From: an uncultured bacterium
GTDB lineage: Bacteria > Patescibacteriota > Minisyncoccia > Phycocordibacterales > UBA9973
Direction: 5' to 3'
DNA: 15,228 bases
Assembly: GCA_903825265.1 (NCBI GenBank)
Contig: CAIJZW010000032.1
Span: forward strand, 1 to 15,228
Position numbers and translations under genes: made by a program. The stretch's first letter is position 1, and every line of letters starts with the position of its first letter. Positions 1-7,675 of this stretch are shown one piece after another. The notes beneath the pieces are model-generated. The model saw nothing but the letters and a program-made list of their open reading frames with translations. It was not told the DNA's origin and did not search any database.

Positions 1-641
1 TCATTTAGTTTACCTAAGTTTATATTCATAATACGAATGCGTTTAAGGTTTATAACTTTATGATGTAGAGCTTCACACATACGTCGTATTTGACGTTTTT
101 TGCCCTCTGTAAGCACTATATTGAAGGTATCCTTTGATTTACTAGTACTTCTCCATACCTGACATTTTTTACTTACAAATTTATCAAAGTGAACACCATT
201 ACCCATAAGTTCGATAAATTTATCTGAAAAGTTTGGCTCTACTTTTACAACATATTCTTTCTCGTGAACATATTTAGGGGATAGAAGTCTGTCCGTTATA
301 CGGCCATCATTTGTCATTAATATTAGTCCATGAGAATCTTTATCAAGTCTACCAATAGGGAAGACTACTTCTTTAAATTTTGTAACTTTTAGTATGTCTT
401 TTGTATTAATATCTGGATTTGTAGAAACACCTACCGTTTTATTATAAGCATAGTATACATAATCTTTTTTAGGAGCTTTGTCGCTAACAGTAACTTCTCC
501 ATCTCTATACACTTGATCTCCAAGTTCTGCTATTCGTCCATTTATACGAACAAAACCCTTTTTAATTAACTCGTCAGCACCTTTTCTTGTTGCATAATTA
601 TGTAGAGCAAGATATTTATTTATTCTGATTGGATATTCCAT
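1..641 (-). CDS. rluF: 23S rRNA pseudouridine synthase, RluF/RluB/RsuA family (C-terminus cut by window edge)
   Basis: Isomerises a specific uridine of rRNA to pseudouridine; RluF acts on the peptidyl-transferase region of 23S rRNA. I translated 213 codons from the ATG at 641 to the left edge. The N-terminus (residues about 5-55, PIRINKYLA..) is an S4 RNA-binding domain. The catalytic motif GRLDKDSHGLILMTNDG lies at about 97-113, with the nucleophile Asp100. HEKEY (126-130) and EGKKRQIRRMC (179-189) are the other family blocks. The ending RIRIMNINLGKL matches the region shortly before the C-terminus of RluF, so only a short tail is missing. The start overlaps the 3' end of the MFS gene by 26 bases, implying translational coupling; I see no Shine-Dalgarno. 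RluF is preferred over RluB or RsuA from the HEKEY and RIRIMN wording, but the exact target uridine is uncertain. Confidence 0.9.
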   Translation of the reverse strand, partial: MEYPIRINKYLALHNYATRKGADELIKKGFVRINGRIAELGDQVYRDGEVTVSDKAPKKDYVYYAYNKTVGVSTNPDINTKDILKVTKFKEVVFPIGRLDKDSHGLILMTNDGRITDRLLSPKYVHEKEYVVKVEPNFSDKFIELMGNGVHFDKFVSKKCQVWRSTSKSKDTFNIVLTEGKKRQIRRMCEALHHKVINLKRIRIMNINLGKLN

Positions 642-1794
642 ATTGATTATTGATTTTTAGTTTAGGTATATAGTATAACCCGATTAATGTAATTATGCCA
701 AGAACAGAGAATAGGAATTTTAGTGGTAAGAATATGAAAATTAAAGTACTAATAAGAGGAGCAATTATGTATGCAACAGGTGTCATATCTCTAAATACGC
801 TAAGTAAGAAGGTATCTTCTTCTTTTGTATGCATAAAGAAATAAATTTCTGAAGTAGTTTCTGTGATACTTGCTCCCATTCTAGTCATAAATAATACAAG
901 AGACCATAATGCTATATTTTTAGTTGTAATAAATGAGATAATGAAAGTTGAAATACTCATTATTAAAATACCAATAAAGAGCAAGGTTCTTCTTTTGATA
1001 TGATATTTGTCTATTAATATTCCAACAGGTAAACCGAATATAACAAAAGGAGTAAGCATTATTGTGAAAATAACCCCTATTTGATCCCATTTGAAACCAA
1101 TATGTTCAAACAAATAAATAGGCATATAAACAACCATCCATGCATAGAAAAATTGCAAAATAAAATTTATAACAGTTATTGCTAGCATATGGCGATTAGC
1201 TTTTAAGTATCTATAAGTTTCCAAGAATGGTGTTTTTTTGTATGTACTATCTTCAAATGTTTTAACAGAGAAGACTAGTCCAATAGCCATAACAATTGTT
1301 GCTATGAAGGATAAAACATAGATTGATATATAGCCACCTTCTTTTGTAATAAGCATGGCTGTGATAAGAGGAGATATCATCCATGCAAGGTTTATTATTG
1401 TTAAATAAAGCCCTCTTGTTTTCCCAATAGTTTCAGAGTTTCCAAAGTGTTCGATAAAAATATCTAAAGAAAATATTACTAGTGTATTTGTGGCACTTAA
1501 TAATATGAAAGATGTACCTATTATATAAGGATTTTTTGAAGTAATTATTCCTACAAGAGACACCATATTAACTAAAAGTGATGATAATACAAATTTACGA
1601 TTACCAAAATATTTTAAAATATTAACACTTCTCGATAAAAATATTAAAGTTACCAATGAAGAAATTGTATAAAGAATACCAACATATTTTTCACTTATTA
1701 TCTTTGTTAGAAATGTAGAGTTAACATATGCTGACAGTGCAATATGCAATGTGAACAGGAATGATAAAATATACATTCGATTTATTTTGTTCAT
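616..1794 (-). CDS. Major facilitator superfamily transporter, substrate unknown
   Basis: A 392-residue, very hydrophobic protein with about twelve predicted membrane helices, the usual size for the MFS. The loop after helix 8 carries GILIDKYHIKRR (258-269), matching the G-x-x-x-D-[RK]-x-x-x-[RK]-[RK] signature. A weaker counterpart, KYFGNRK (61-67), follows helix 2. The central cytoplasmic loop (about 178-200) is short and charged. The start MNKINRMY is chosen because the first helix follows immediately. A GGAG lies 12 bases upstream, rather far for a ribosome binding site, and sits inside the 3' arm of the hairpin at 1804-1843. The gene follows RNase J by 55 bases and overlaps the pseudouridine synthase by 26, so it is probably expressed with the latter. 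Nothing in the sequence indicates the substrate; drug or metabolite export are both possible. Confidence 0.85.
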   Translation of the reverse strand: MNKINRMYILSFLFTLHIALSAYVNSTFLTKIISEKYVGILYTISSLVTLIFLSRSVNILKYFGNRKFVLSSLLVNMVSLVGIITSKNPYIIGTSFILLSATNTLVIFSLDIFIEHFGNSETIGKTRGLYLTIINLAWMISPLITAMLITKEGGYISIYVLSFIATIVMAIGLVFSVKTFEDSTYKKTPFLETYRYLKANRHMLAITVINFILQFFYAWMVVYMPIYLFEHIGFKWDQIGVIFTIMLTPFVIFGLPVGILIDKYHIKRRTLLFIGILIMSISTFIISFITTKNIALWSLVLFMTRMGASITETTSEIYFFMHTKEEDTFLLSVFRDMTPVAYIIAPLISTLIFIFLPLKFLFSVLGIITLIGLYYIPKLKINNQYGISNQNK

Positions 1795-1803
1795 ATGTTA
1801 TTA

Positions 1804-1843
1804 AAGCTCCACAAATTATTTTATAGAATAATTTGTGGAGCTT
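1804..1843 (-). terminator. Perfect 17-bp hairpin between RNase J and the MFS gene
   Basis: Arms 1804-1820 and 1827-1843 are perfect inverse complements (AAGCTCCACAAATTATT) around a six-base loop. It begins seven bases past the RNase J stop. In the minus-strand RNA only a weak U-run follows (CUUUAAUAACAU), so it may be a leaky terminator or a 3'-end stabiliser. Its distal arm contains the only GGAG in front of the MFS gene, so folding would hide that site. Confidence 0.6.
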
Positions 1844-1849
1844 CCATTT

Positions 1850-3832
1850 TTAAATATTTAATAATACGGGTATAACTAGAGGTCTTTTTGCTGTTTTTTG
1901 GAATAAGAATTTAGAAATATTATCTCCTAGATTTGTTTTGATATTATCAAAATTAATTGGATTTACTCCAACAGTACCGTCTTCAATAGTCTTTTTGATA
2001 ATGATTCTTACTTGATGGAGTAATTCTTGATTTTCTTTTAGATAGATAAAACCTCTTGAGATAATATCTGGAGATTTACGAAGTTTGCCAGTAGTTGCAT
2101 CAATTGTAGCAATAAGAACAAACATGCCGTCTTGCGCAAGCATAACTCTATCTCTTATGACAACATCTTGTTCATCACCAATAGAAAATCCATCAACCAT
2201 CATAGGTCCTGAAGGGGCTTTCTCTTTACGAAGAATTATTTTACTACCATTATCAACTATTTCTATAATAGATCCATTATCTGGAACAATTATATTGTCC
2301 ATAGACATACCTAAAGACATCGCTATTTCTTTGTGTTTTACGAGCATTGAATGCCATCCATGAATAGGGATAAAGAATTTAGGATGAGTTTTTCTATGAA
2401 GCCATTTAATATCTTCTTGGTTTCCGTGACCAGTCGCATGAATGTATTCTTCACTTGTTCTGTAACTTATTATTTTTACTCCTTGTCGTGTTAAATTATC
2501 TTTTAGATGTTGAACAGCCATTTCGTTACCTGGAACAATAGAAGCAGATAATATAATAGTATCTCCAGGTTTAATTACAAATTTTCTGTGAGTTTTATTT
2601 GCAGCACGATTCAATGCAGCAAATTCTTCTCCTTGAGCACCAGTCATAAGTATTATAATTTTATTAGGAGGGTATTGATCTATTTCTTCCAAAGAAATTA
2701 TTGTACCTTTCTTAGGTTTAAATAATCCTGATTGTTCACAGACTTCCATATTTGTCTTAAGAGATCTTCCGTCTAGTATCACTTTTTTCCCAAGAGATTC
2801 TGCGATTTCTACAATTTTAATTAAACGAGTTATATGAGAAGCGAAGGCCGCAATTATTATACGTCCTGTACCTTGTTTAATAAGTTTATCAAGTCCTTCA
2901 TGAACTTTTATTTCAGGAAGAGCGAATCCTTCGTTCTCTATATTTGTAGAGTCTGTCATTAAAAGAAGAACTTTTTCTTTATCAAAAAATGCATACTCTT
3001 TTTCTTCTTCATCACTTACTTTTCCGTCAACTTGATCAAGTTTGTAGTCTCCAGGTGTTACGATAACTCCGTAAGGTGTTTCTATTACTATACCCATAGA
3101 ATCTGGAACTGTATGGGTAACACCGAAGAATCTTATGCGTATATCTCCTGCATATATAACGGAATCTTTTTCTACCACATTTGTTTTAAGTGCGGGTAAA
3201 TGAGGGAACTCTTCTTGTCTCTTTTTGATCATTAAGATAGATAGATTTCTAGAATAAAGGGGAGGATTTCCTATGCGATTCATAACAAGAGGGATGCCAC
3301 CTATGTGGTCTAAGTGTCCGTGTGTTACAAACATTCCTCTTATCTTATCTTTGCGTTCTTCTAAGTAAGTTGTATTTGGTATTATATAATCGATTCCTGG
3401 TGTATCTTCTGTTTTGAATTGCATACCAGCATCTATAACAATAATATCATTACCAATTTCAATGGCTGTCATATTTTTTCCTATTTCTTCTACTCCACCA
3501 AGTGGAATTATTCGGACAACTCCTGGTAATGGTGGGGGAATAAGATTTGTTTTATTTTTTCTTACGATAACAGCATTTTCTTTTGGTGGAACAGGTGATT
3601 TAATATGAGATCTTCTCCCCCCCTTGCTGTTACCATATTGGTAACTTCCACGACTAATTTTATTGAAGTTTGTATTTTGCTGTTTTGCAGGTGTTTGAGT
3701 TGTTGTATTAGTATTAATTTCAGTTCTAGGTGTTGTGTTCTTATGGATTACTTTTGTATTGTTTGTCTTACGAAATTGAAAATTATTATTTCTATTTGTT
3801 GTATTTTGTTGTGTTTTTGGTTTTTCGTTCAT
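1850..3832 (-). CDS. rnj: Ribonuclease J (metallo-beta-lactamase / beta-CASP nuclease) with long Asn/Thr-rich N-terminal extension
   Basis: RNase J degrades and matures mRNA and rRNA as a 5'-3' exonuclease and endonuclease with two metal ions. The metallo-beta-lactamase core starts near residue 105 (VVRIIPLGGVEEIGKN) and contains the metal motif HGHLDH at 171-176, with further ligand candidates His240 and Asp262. The beta-CASP domain follows. The terminal ligand region HATGHGNQEDI (465-474) and FIPIHGWHSML (487-497) are typical, and a C-terminal domain closes the 660-residue protein. Family members are usually about 550-560 residues. The excess is the first 100 residues, low in complexity, rich in Asn, Thr and Gln and turning basic (SKGGRRSHIK, 69-78), which looks disordered and may bind RNA. 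It lies 38 bases after the solute-binding protein gene, with no clear ribosome binding site. Confidence 0.95.
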   Translation of the reverse strand: MNEKPKTQQNTTNRNNNFQFRKTNNTKVIHKNTTPRTEINTNTTTQTPAKQQNTNFNKISRGSYQYGNSKGGRRSHIKSPVPPKENAVIVRKNKTNLIPPPLPGVVRIIPLGGVEEIGKNMTAIEIGNDIIVIDAGMQFKTEDTPGIDYIIPNTTYLEERKDKIRGMFVTHGHLDHIGGIPLVMNRIGNPPLYSRNLSILMIKKRQEEFPHLPALKTNVVEKDSVIYAGDIRIRFFGVTHTVPDSMGIVIETPYGVIVTPGDYKLDQVDGKVSDEEEKEYAFFDKEKVLLLMTDSTNIENEGFALPEIKVHEGLDKLIKQGTGRIIIAAFASHITRLIKIVEIAESLGKKVILDGRSLKTNMEVCEQSGLFKPKKGTIISLEEIDQYPPNKIIILMTGAQGEEFAALNRAANKTHRKFVIKPGDTIILSASIVPGNEMAVQHLKDNLTRQGVKIISYRTSEEYIHATGHGNQEDIKWLHRKTHPKFFIPIHGWHSMLVKHKEIAMSLGMSMDNIIVPDNGSIIEIVDNGSKIILRKEKAPSGPMMVDGFSIGDEQDVVIRDRVMLAQDGMFVLIATIDATTGKLRKSPDIISRGFIYLKENQELLHQVRIIIKKTIEDGTVGVNPINFDNIKTNLGDNISKFLFQKTAKRPLVIPVLLNI

Positions 3833-3870
3833 ATTTTTATTTCATCTTAGTTTGAATGAGTATTTGTTTG

Positions 3871-5667
3871 TTATTTAGTAAATATTTTCCATACATGATC
3901 TATGTCTGCATACCATTTATAAATAGATGCAAATCTATCAGAAGGATTTATTAATGTATTAATGTTTATATTATTAAGTTTGTTTGATGTGGCATATGTA
4001 TACTGAGGAGAGTAAATTAATAAAGCTGGTAGATCTTTATTAAATTCTTCTACGAAGTCTTTGTATGGCATATCTCTACTTTTTTCATCTATTGTGTTTT
4101 GGATTTTATCAAGTATTTTATCTGCATTAGCATTGTTGTACATTGATATATTAAGCCCTGGGTCTTTTCTTTGAGAAGAATGCCAGAATGAAAATAAGTC
4201 TGATTCATGGTTTATTACTTGACCAAAGAATAAAGCTTCATATTCACGATTTTTTATAATTTTATTTAGTGTCCCTGTCTCGTAAACTTTCTCTGTGTTA
4301 ACCTTCACTCCTATTTTTGCTAGTTCGTTTTTAATAATTTCTGTTACATTCCTTAGTTCAGGAGTATCTCCTGTTGTAAGAGAGAATTCTAAACGAACAA
4401 TTGGACCATTATCTACTTTTACTTGTTCTGTTATTGTTTTCTTTCCAACCTTTTTTGTTTTAGTCACAGTGGATAATCCTCCTTTTGTTCTTATTCCATC
4501 ATTTCCCATTATCCAGCCATTTTTATCTAATAATTCATTTGCCTTAGCTATATCAGTGTTAGTCTCTGAATTGTTTCCATTATTAAAAATATTTTCAGGG
4601 ATAGGATTATTTATTATTGTTCCATATCCATATAAAACTTTATTTATAATTTCTTGTTTATCTAAAGCATAATTAAAAGCTTTAATTACATTTGAATCAG
4701 TAAAAATTTTGTTGTTACTATCATTGTAAAATAATCCGAATATTCTTGGTAATGTAGTTGTGTGAATATTATAACCAGCTTCTTTTGTTATTAGGGTATT
4801 TTTAAAACTCATGTCCCCAGTTTGGTCAATTGAATGAGATAAAATATCTTTCATTAGATCCTTTTCATTAGAGTAAGAAACGATTGTTACATTCTTAATA
4901 TGAGGAGTTCCTAGTATGAATCCTTTAAATCTTTCAAGAATATATTTTTGCGGAATTCCATCACTATTTTTTATAACAGATTTTATTTTGTACGGACCTG
5001 AGCCTATTGCTTTAATATTAAAAGGAGAGATGTTAAAAAGAGAATTATCTACATTTTTCCATATATGTGAAGGTAAAATTCCGATTGTCATATTATCTAA
5101 AAATGATATATATGGTTTATTAAGAGTGAATTCTACTGTTCGATCATCTTTTTTTGTTGTGGTTACTATGTTCCAGCCAGTTCTGGGACTTTTTATTGAT
5201 GGATCTTTTATTTTATCTATAGTAAAGACAACATCATCTGCAGTTACAGGGGATCCATCTTGGAACTTAGCATCCTTTTTTATTATGAATGTGTATTTTA
5301 ATCCATCAGAAGAAAGAGTGTAAGATTCTGCTAAATCATAAATAAAATCTCCATCAGAATTTCTTCTCATAAGTCCACTATAAACAAGAGATACAAGGTC
5401 TTTGTCTGCGTCTGATAAAGCTAGTACTGGATTTATCAATGTTGGCATACCAATAACTCCTTCAGTTATTGATCCACCATTCATTGGTATTTCAACTAGA
5501 AAAGTATTATTTATCTTATTTAAGATTATTATAATTGATACAAAAGCAACAATAGTTAATATTATGAAAATATAAAATTCTTTCTTTGGAAATGATTTCA
5601 GAGCTTCTATTAGATTTTGTTTTTTAGGAATACGAAATTCTTTTATAAATGATAGAAATTTATACAT
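3871..5667 (-). CDS. Family-5 (peptide/oligopeptide type) extracellular solute-binding protein, membrane anchored
   Basis: A 598-residue protein of the SBP_bac_5 family (OppA/DppA/NikA type), which captures peptides or similar ligands outside the membrane. A basic N-terminus (1-30) is followed by one hydrophobic segment (31-50, FYIFIILTIVAFVSIIIILN) without a lipobox cysteine, so the protein is probably tethered by an uncleaved helix. Family blocks are clear: INPVLALSDADKDLVSLVY (78-96), LAESYTLSSDGLKYTF with KKDAKFQDGSPVTADDVVFT soon after, and a C-terminal region resembling FSFWHSSQ. The full length of the family is present. No permease or ATPase gene lies beside it; the neighbours are secG (51 bases upstream) and RNase J (38 bases downstream). 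It may serve transporter subunits encoded elsewhere or have a non-transport role. The ligand cannot be read from the sequence. Confidence 0.9.
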   Translation of the reverse strand: MYKFLSFIKEFRIPKKQNLIEALKSFPKKEFYIFIILTIVAFVSIIIILNKINNTFLVEIPMNGGSITEGVIGMPTLINPVLALSDADKDLVSLVYSGLMRRNSDGDFIYDLAESYTLSSDGLKYTFIIKKDAKFQDGSPVTADDVVFTIDKIKDPSIKSPRTGWNIVTTTKKDDRTVEFTLNKPYISFLDNMTIGILPSHIWKNVDNSLFNISPFNIKAIGSGPYKIKSVIKNSDGIPQKYILERFKGFILGTPHIKNVTIVSYSNEKDLMKDILSHSIDQTGDMSFKNTLITKEAGYNIHTTTLPRIFGLFYNDSNNKIFTDSNVIKAFNYALDKQEIINKVLYGYGTIINNPIPENIFNNGNNSETNTDIAKANELLDKNGWIMGNDGIRTKGGLSTVTKTKKVGKKTITEQVKVDNGPIVRLEFSLTTGDTPELRNVTEIIKNELAKIGVKVNTEKVYETGTLNKIIKNREYEALFFGQVINHESDLFSFWHSSQRKDPGLNISMYNNANADKILDKIQNTIDEKSRDMPYKDFVEEFNKDLPALLIYSPQYTYATSNKLNNININTLINPSDRFASIYKWYADIDHVWKIFTK

Positions 5668-5718
5668 AAAGGCACTCTTAAAAGTGTAATTTATTAGTTA
5701 ATATTGTAGTTTTATTTA

Positions 5719-5952
5719 CTACTTAACGAATATTGCAATGAGAGATGATAGGGTTAGTAGAACAGCAACAACAATTGTTGTTGCAAAAATGAACTTTTCA
5801 AATCCACGACGTGTATGGTAAAGACCACCAGTGTCTCCTCCTCCTAGGACTCCTCCTACTCCTGCGTCAGATTGTTGTAGTAAAATAGCTACAATTAGGA
5901 TAATAGATAGTATAATCTGTATATAAGGCAATATATTAGCAATAATCGTCAT
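5719..5952 (-). CDS. secG: Preprotein translocase subunit SecG
   Basis: A small membrane subunit of the SecYEG channel that assists SecA-driven export. The 77 residues fit the family. Two hydrophobic helices (about 7-26 and 53-75) flank the conserved cytoplasmic loop, where LLQQSDAG (24-31) precedes the glycine-rich VGGVLGGGDTGGLY (32-45), matching the usual LLQxxKG..GxxFG arrangement. The stop is TAG. It lies 47 bases after the cation-efflux gene and 51 before the solute-binding protein, the only exported product in this string. No Shine-Dalgarno precedes the ATG; instead weak promoter-like boxes lie directly upstream. Confidence 0.92.
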   Translation of the reverse strand: MTIIANILPYIQIILSIILIVAILLQQSDAGVGGVLGGGDTGGLYHTRRGFEKFIFATTIVVAVLLTLSSLIAIFVK

Positions 5953-5959
5953 GTTTTAT

Positions 5960-5988
5960 ATGTTACTATATTTGTTTAAATTTTGCAA
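5960..5988 (-). promoter_or_regulatory. Possible promoter directly in front of secG
   Basis: On the minus strand TTGCAA (5988-5983) and TAACAT (5965-5960) are separated by 17 bases; each matches four of six consensus positions. An overlapping alternative -10, TATAGT (5970-5965), matches five. Transcription would begin within a few bases of the secG ATG at 5952, giving an mRNA with almost no leader. In such AT-rich DNA this could be chance. Confidence 0.3.
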
Positions 5989-5999
5989 ATAAAATGTTT

Positions 6000-6869
6000 C
6001 TATTTATTTGGTTCAACATGTATCAATATATTTGAAATTTCTGGCATTTCTGTTTGTAGTTTATCTTTAAGTATATGTGAGATAGAGTGTCCATCTTTAA
6101 CAGATATTTCACCATCTACTGTTATGTGTAGATCTACATGATATTTCATTCCTGTTTTTCTTATGAGACATTTTTCTGTATCCAAGACGCCTTCTGTTTT
6201 TTTTGAGATTTCTCTTATTATACTAATAATATCATCATGGGTATGTTCATCCATAACTTCTCCTAAAGCAGGTCGAAAAATAAGATAGCAATTATATAAG
6301 ATGAATAAAGAAGCAAATAAAGCAGCCCAGTCGTCAGCAGATTCAAATCCTTTCCCAAATATTAAAGCTATAGATATTCCAATAAATGCAGCCACAGAAG
6401 TAATTGCATCACTTCTGTGGTGCCAAGCATCAGCTTTTAAAGAAGAGCTTTTTGTTTCAAGACTTTTCTTTATAACTAATCTATATGAAATTTCTTTCCA
6501 TATTATTATCCCAGCAAGGATTAATAGGGTATAAGCACGAGGTAAATCATGAGGAGTTTGTATATTTATAATTGCTTGGCGTGCGATGATTCCCGCAGAA
6601 ACTATTAATGATCCAACAACTGCAAAAGTAACTAAAGGCTCAATTCTTCCGTGTCCATATGGATGATTTTTGTCTGGTGGACGACTTGAATATTTAATAC
6701 CAACTAAGACTAAAATAGAAGAAAATATATCAGTTGTGGATTCTATCGCATCAGCAATAAGAGCATAAGAGTTACCAAAATATCCAGCTATCCATTTTAT
6801 TATAGCGAGAGATGCATTGCTCAAAATACTGAAGTATGTAGTTTTTATTGCAGTTTTTTCGTGTGACAT
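6000..6869 (-). CDS. Cation diffusion facilitator (CDF) family divalent metal efflux transporter
   Basis: Exports divalent cations such as Zn2+, Fe2+, Mn2+ or Cd2+ in exchange for protons, working as a dimer in the cytoplasmic membrane. The 289 residues contain about six helices in the first 200. The helix-2 metal motif is ALIADAIESTTD (36-47) and the helix-5 motif is KADAWHHRSDA (146-156), which gives a site of Glu43, Asp47, His151 and Asp155. The loop RPPDKNHPYGHGRIEPL (64-80) is characteristic of the family. A cytoplasmic ferredoxin-like C-terminal domain follows (about 205-287, with KYHVDLHITVDG and ILIHVEP). Glu43 stands where zinc transporters often have His or Asp, so metal choice is open. 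The stop is TAG. It is the first gene of the left-hand minus-strand string and is divergent from the small membrane protein gene. Confidence 0.93.
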   Translation of the reverse strand: MSHEKTAIKTTYFSILSNASLAIIKWIAGYFGNSYALIADAIESTTDIFSSILVLVGIKYSSRPPDKNHPYGHGRIEPLVTFAVVGSLIVSAGIIARQAIINIQTPHDLPRAYTLLILAGIIIWKEISYRLVIKKSLETKSSSLKADAWHHRSDAITSVAAFIGISIALIFGKGFESADDWAALFASLFILYNCYLIFRPALGEVMDEHTHDDIISIIREISKKTEGVLDTEKCLIRKTGMKYHVDLHITVDGEISVKDGHSISHILKDKLQTEMPEISNILIHVEPNK

Positions 6870-6941
6870 AGAGGTAGTTTAGCATGAAAGAAAATAGAGG
6901 GGAAGTTAGATATGTTCCAAGGGGATTCATTGTGTTTCTAT

Positions 6942-6970
6942 TTGACAAAGTTAATATAGTATGCTTTTAT
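6942..6970 (+). promoter_or_regulatory. Sigma-70-like promoter for the small membrane protein gene
   Basis: A perfect -35 box TTGACA (6942-6947) is followed after 17 bases by TTTTAT (6965-6970, four of six consensus bases). The predicted start near 6977 leaves a leader of about 58 bases before the ATG at 7035. On the opposite strand TATATT in the same segment could serve the divergent cation-efflux gene, but I find no matching -35 for it. Confidence 0.55.
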
Positions 6971-7034
6971 AGCAAAAATACTTCTTTATAAAGAATAAAG
7001 AACTTCATGTAAATACGAACTTAAAATTTAAAAA

Positions 7035-7442
7035 ATGAAAAAGTTGATTAATTATTCAATTGTAGTCAATGTGATTGGCCAAGTTTTAGTTTTTATTTTT
7101 CATAAGGACCCAGCGGGTACTTACACAGAACTAACAATAGGAAATCAGATTAATGATTTCTTAACTATTAGTTTAATTACTTTTATTACAGGATTAATAC
7201 TTATTTTATATTCTGGCAATAAAAATGGTAATAAAAATAAAAAAGTTGAACCATTAAAAACAATTATTGAGACGACTGGAATAGTTTGTATCGTTCCAAT
7301 TATGTTTTTGTTCATGTTATTTCCATTCAGGGAAGAATATGTATCTGAGTTATTTAGTTCATGGATACTTATTATTTTATTGTTGTTACTTTTAATAGAT
7401 GGTCTTATTTTAGGGCTATATGAAACAGTGCAGAAAAAATAA
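7035..7442 (+). CDS. Hypothetical four-helix integral membrane protein
   Basis: I do not recognise this 135-residue protein. Hydrophobic segments at about 6-23, 41-59, 79-98 and 108-129 predict four membrane helices, separated by short polar loops. The loop at 60-75 is lysine- and asparagine-rich (GNKNGNKNKK) and probably cytoplasmic; the short loop FREEY follows helix 3. No cysteine pair, metal site or catalytic motif is visible. It is transcribed alone, with its own promoter upstream and an intrinsic terminator immediately after the stop codon, which supports it being a real gene. No Shine-Dalgarno precedes the ATG. It lies between a divergent metal exporter and convergent tRNA genes, and the context says nothing of function. 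Confidence 0.7.
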   Translation: MKKLINYSIVVNVIGQVLVFIFHKDPAGTYTELTIGNQINDFLTISLITFITGLILILYSGNKNGNKNKKVEPLKTIIETTGIVCIVPIMFLFMLFPFREEYVSELFSSWILIILLLLLLIDGLILGLYETVQKK

Positions 7443-7481
7443 CTCGTAAAAAAGAAAACTTTTTTACGAGTTTTCTTTTTT
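7443..7481 (+). terminator. Intrinsic terminator of the small membrane protein gene
   Basis: A perfect 12-bp stem (CTCGTAAAAAAG, 7443-7454, with its complement at 7459-7470) closes on an AAAA loop and is followed by TTTTCTTTTTT (7471-7481). It begins directly after the TAA stop at 7440-7442. Confidence 0.9.
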
Positions 7482-7521
7482 ATCTAAAATTAATAAGGAT
7501 GATTCTTTCTGATTTACATAT

Positions 7522-7570
7522 GACGCGAGTATATACCTTGATGTTATTTAATACGAAAGGTGTACTCGTC
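7522..7570. repeat. Imperfect inverted repeat beyond the tRNA-Leu trailer
   Basis: GACGCGAGTATATACC (7522-7537) pairs with GGTGTACTCGTC (7559-7570) if two 2-base bulges are allowed. No gene is recognisable in 7482-7600. Its role is unknown; it may be part of the 3' structure of the tRNA-Leu transcript or chance. Confidence 0.3.
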
Positions 7571-7600
7571 CTCTCACACGAAGCACACCAGTGCTTCGCT
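7568..7600. repeat. Inverted copy of the tRNA-Leu T-arm strand plus an 8-bp mini-hairpin
   Basis: GTCCTCTC (7568-7575) is the exact inverse complement of GAGAGGAC (7676-7683), the 3' strand of the tRNA-Leu T-arm and the adjoining acceptor bases. Between it and the main palindrome sits CGAAGCAC-ACCA-GTGCTTCG (7579-7598), an 8-bp stem with a four-base loop. Together with 7601-7675 this could fold as a three-way junction. Confidence 0.6.
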
Positions 7601-7675
7601 CTGGGCACAAATACAAAAACAGATGTTGTACGTCAAGGTAAGACATCCAACATCTGTTTTTGTATTTGTGCCCAG
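7601..7675 (-). terminator. 28-bp perfect palindrome overlapping the tRNA-Leu 3' end (probable terminator)
   Basis: Arms 7601-7628 and 7648-7675 are perfect inverse complements with a 19-base loop. In the minus-strand RNA the inner hairpin CAGATGTTG/CAACATCTG is followed by UUUUUG, as in an intrinsic terminator. The arm at 7669-7675 belongs to tRNA-Leu itself (base 73 and most of the acceptor strand), so the downstream arm contains a mirror copy of the tRNA end and this stem competes with the cloverleaf. Confidence 0.7.
7620..7656 (+). repeat. Palindromic repeat family, copy A (in tRNA-Leu trailer)
   Basis: This 37-base core holds half-site GATGTTGTACGTC (7622-7634) on the plus strand and GATGTTGGATGTC on the minus strand (7642-7654). 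By hand alignment 29 of 37 bases match the core of copy B in the cysteine desulfurase gene read on the minus strand, including the first 13 without a mismatch. Confidence 0.65.

Noticed and set aside
3414..3850. Plus-strand open frames antisense to RNase J
   Set aside because: They arise from the low-complexity N-terminal region and conserved core of RNase J read backwards.
4295..5323. Plus-strand open frames of 125 and 135 codons inside the solute-binding protein gene
   Set aside because: They are antisense to a complete, well-conserved gene and have no recognisable domains.
5660..5690. CIRCE-like operator in front of the solute-binding protein gene (CACTTTTAAGAGTG)
   Set aside because: Only fragments of TTAGCACTC-N9-GAGTGCTAA are present and the spacing is wrong.
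7522..7537. Resemblance of this segment to the tRNA-Leu D-arm region (ACGCG..TATACC)
   Set aside because: The match is short, gapped and in the wrong orientation for the mirrored copy of the tRNA end.
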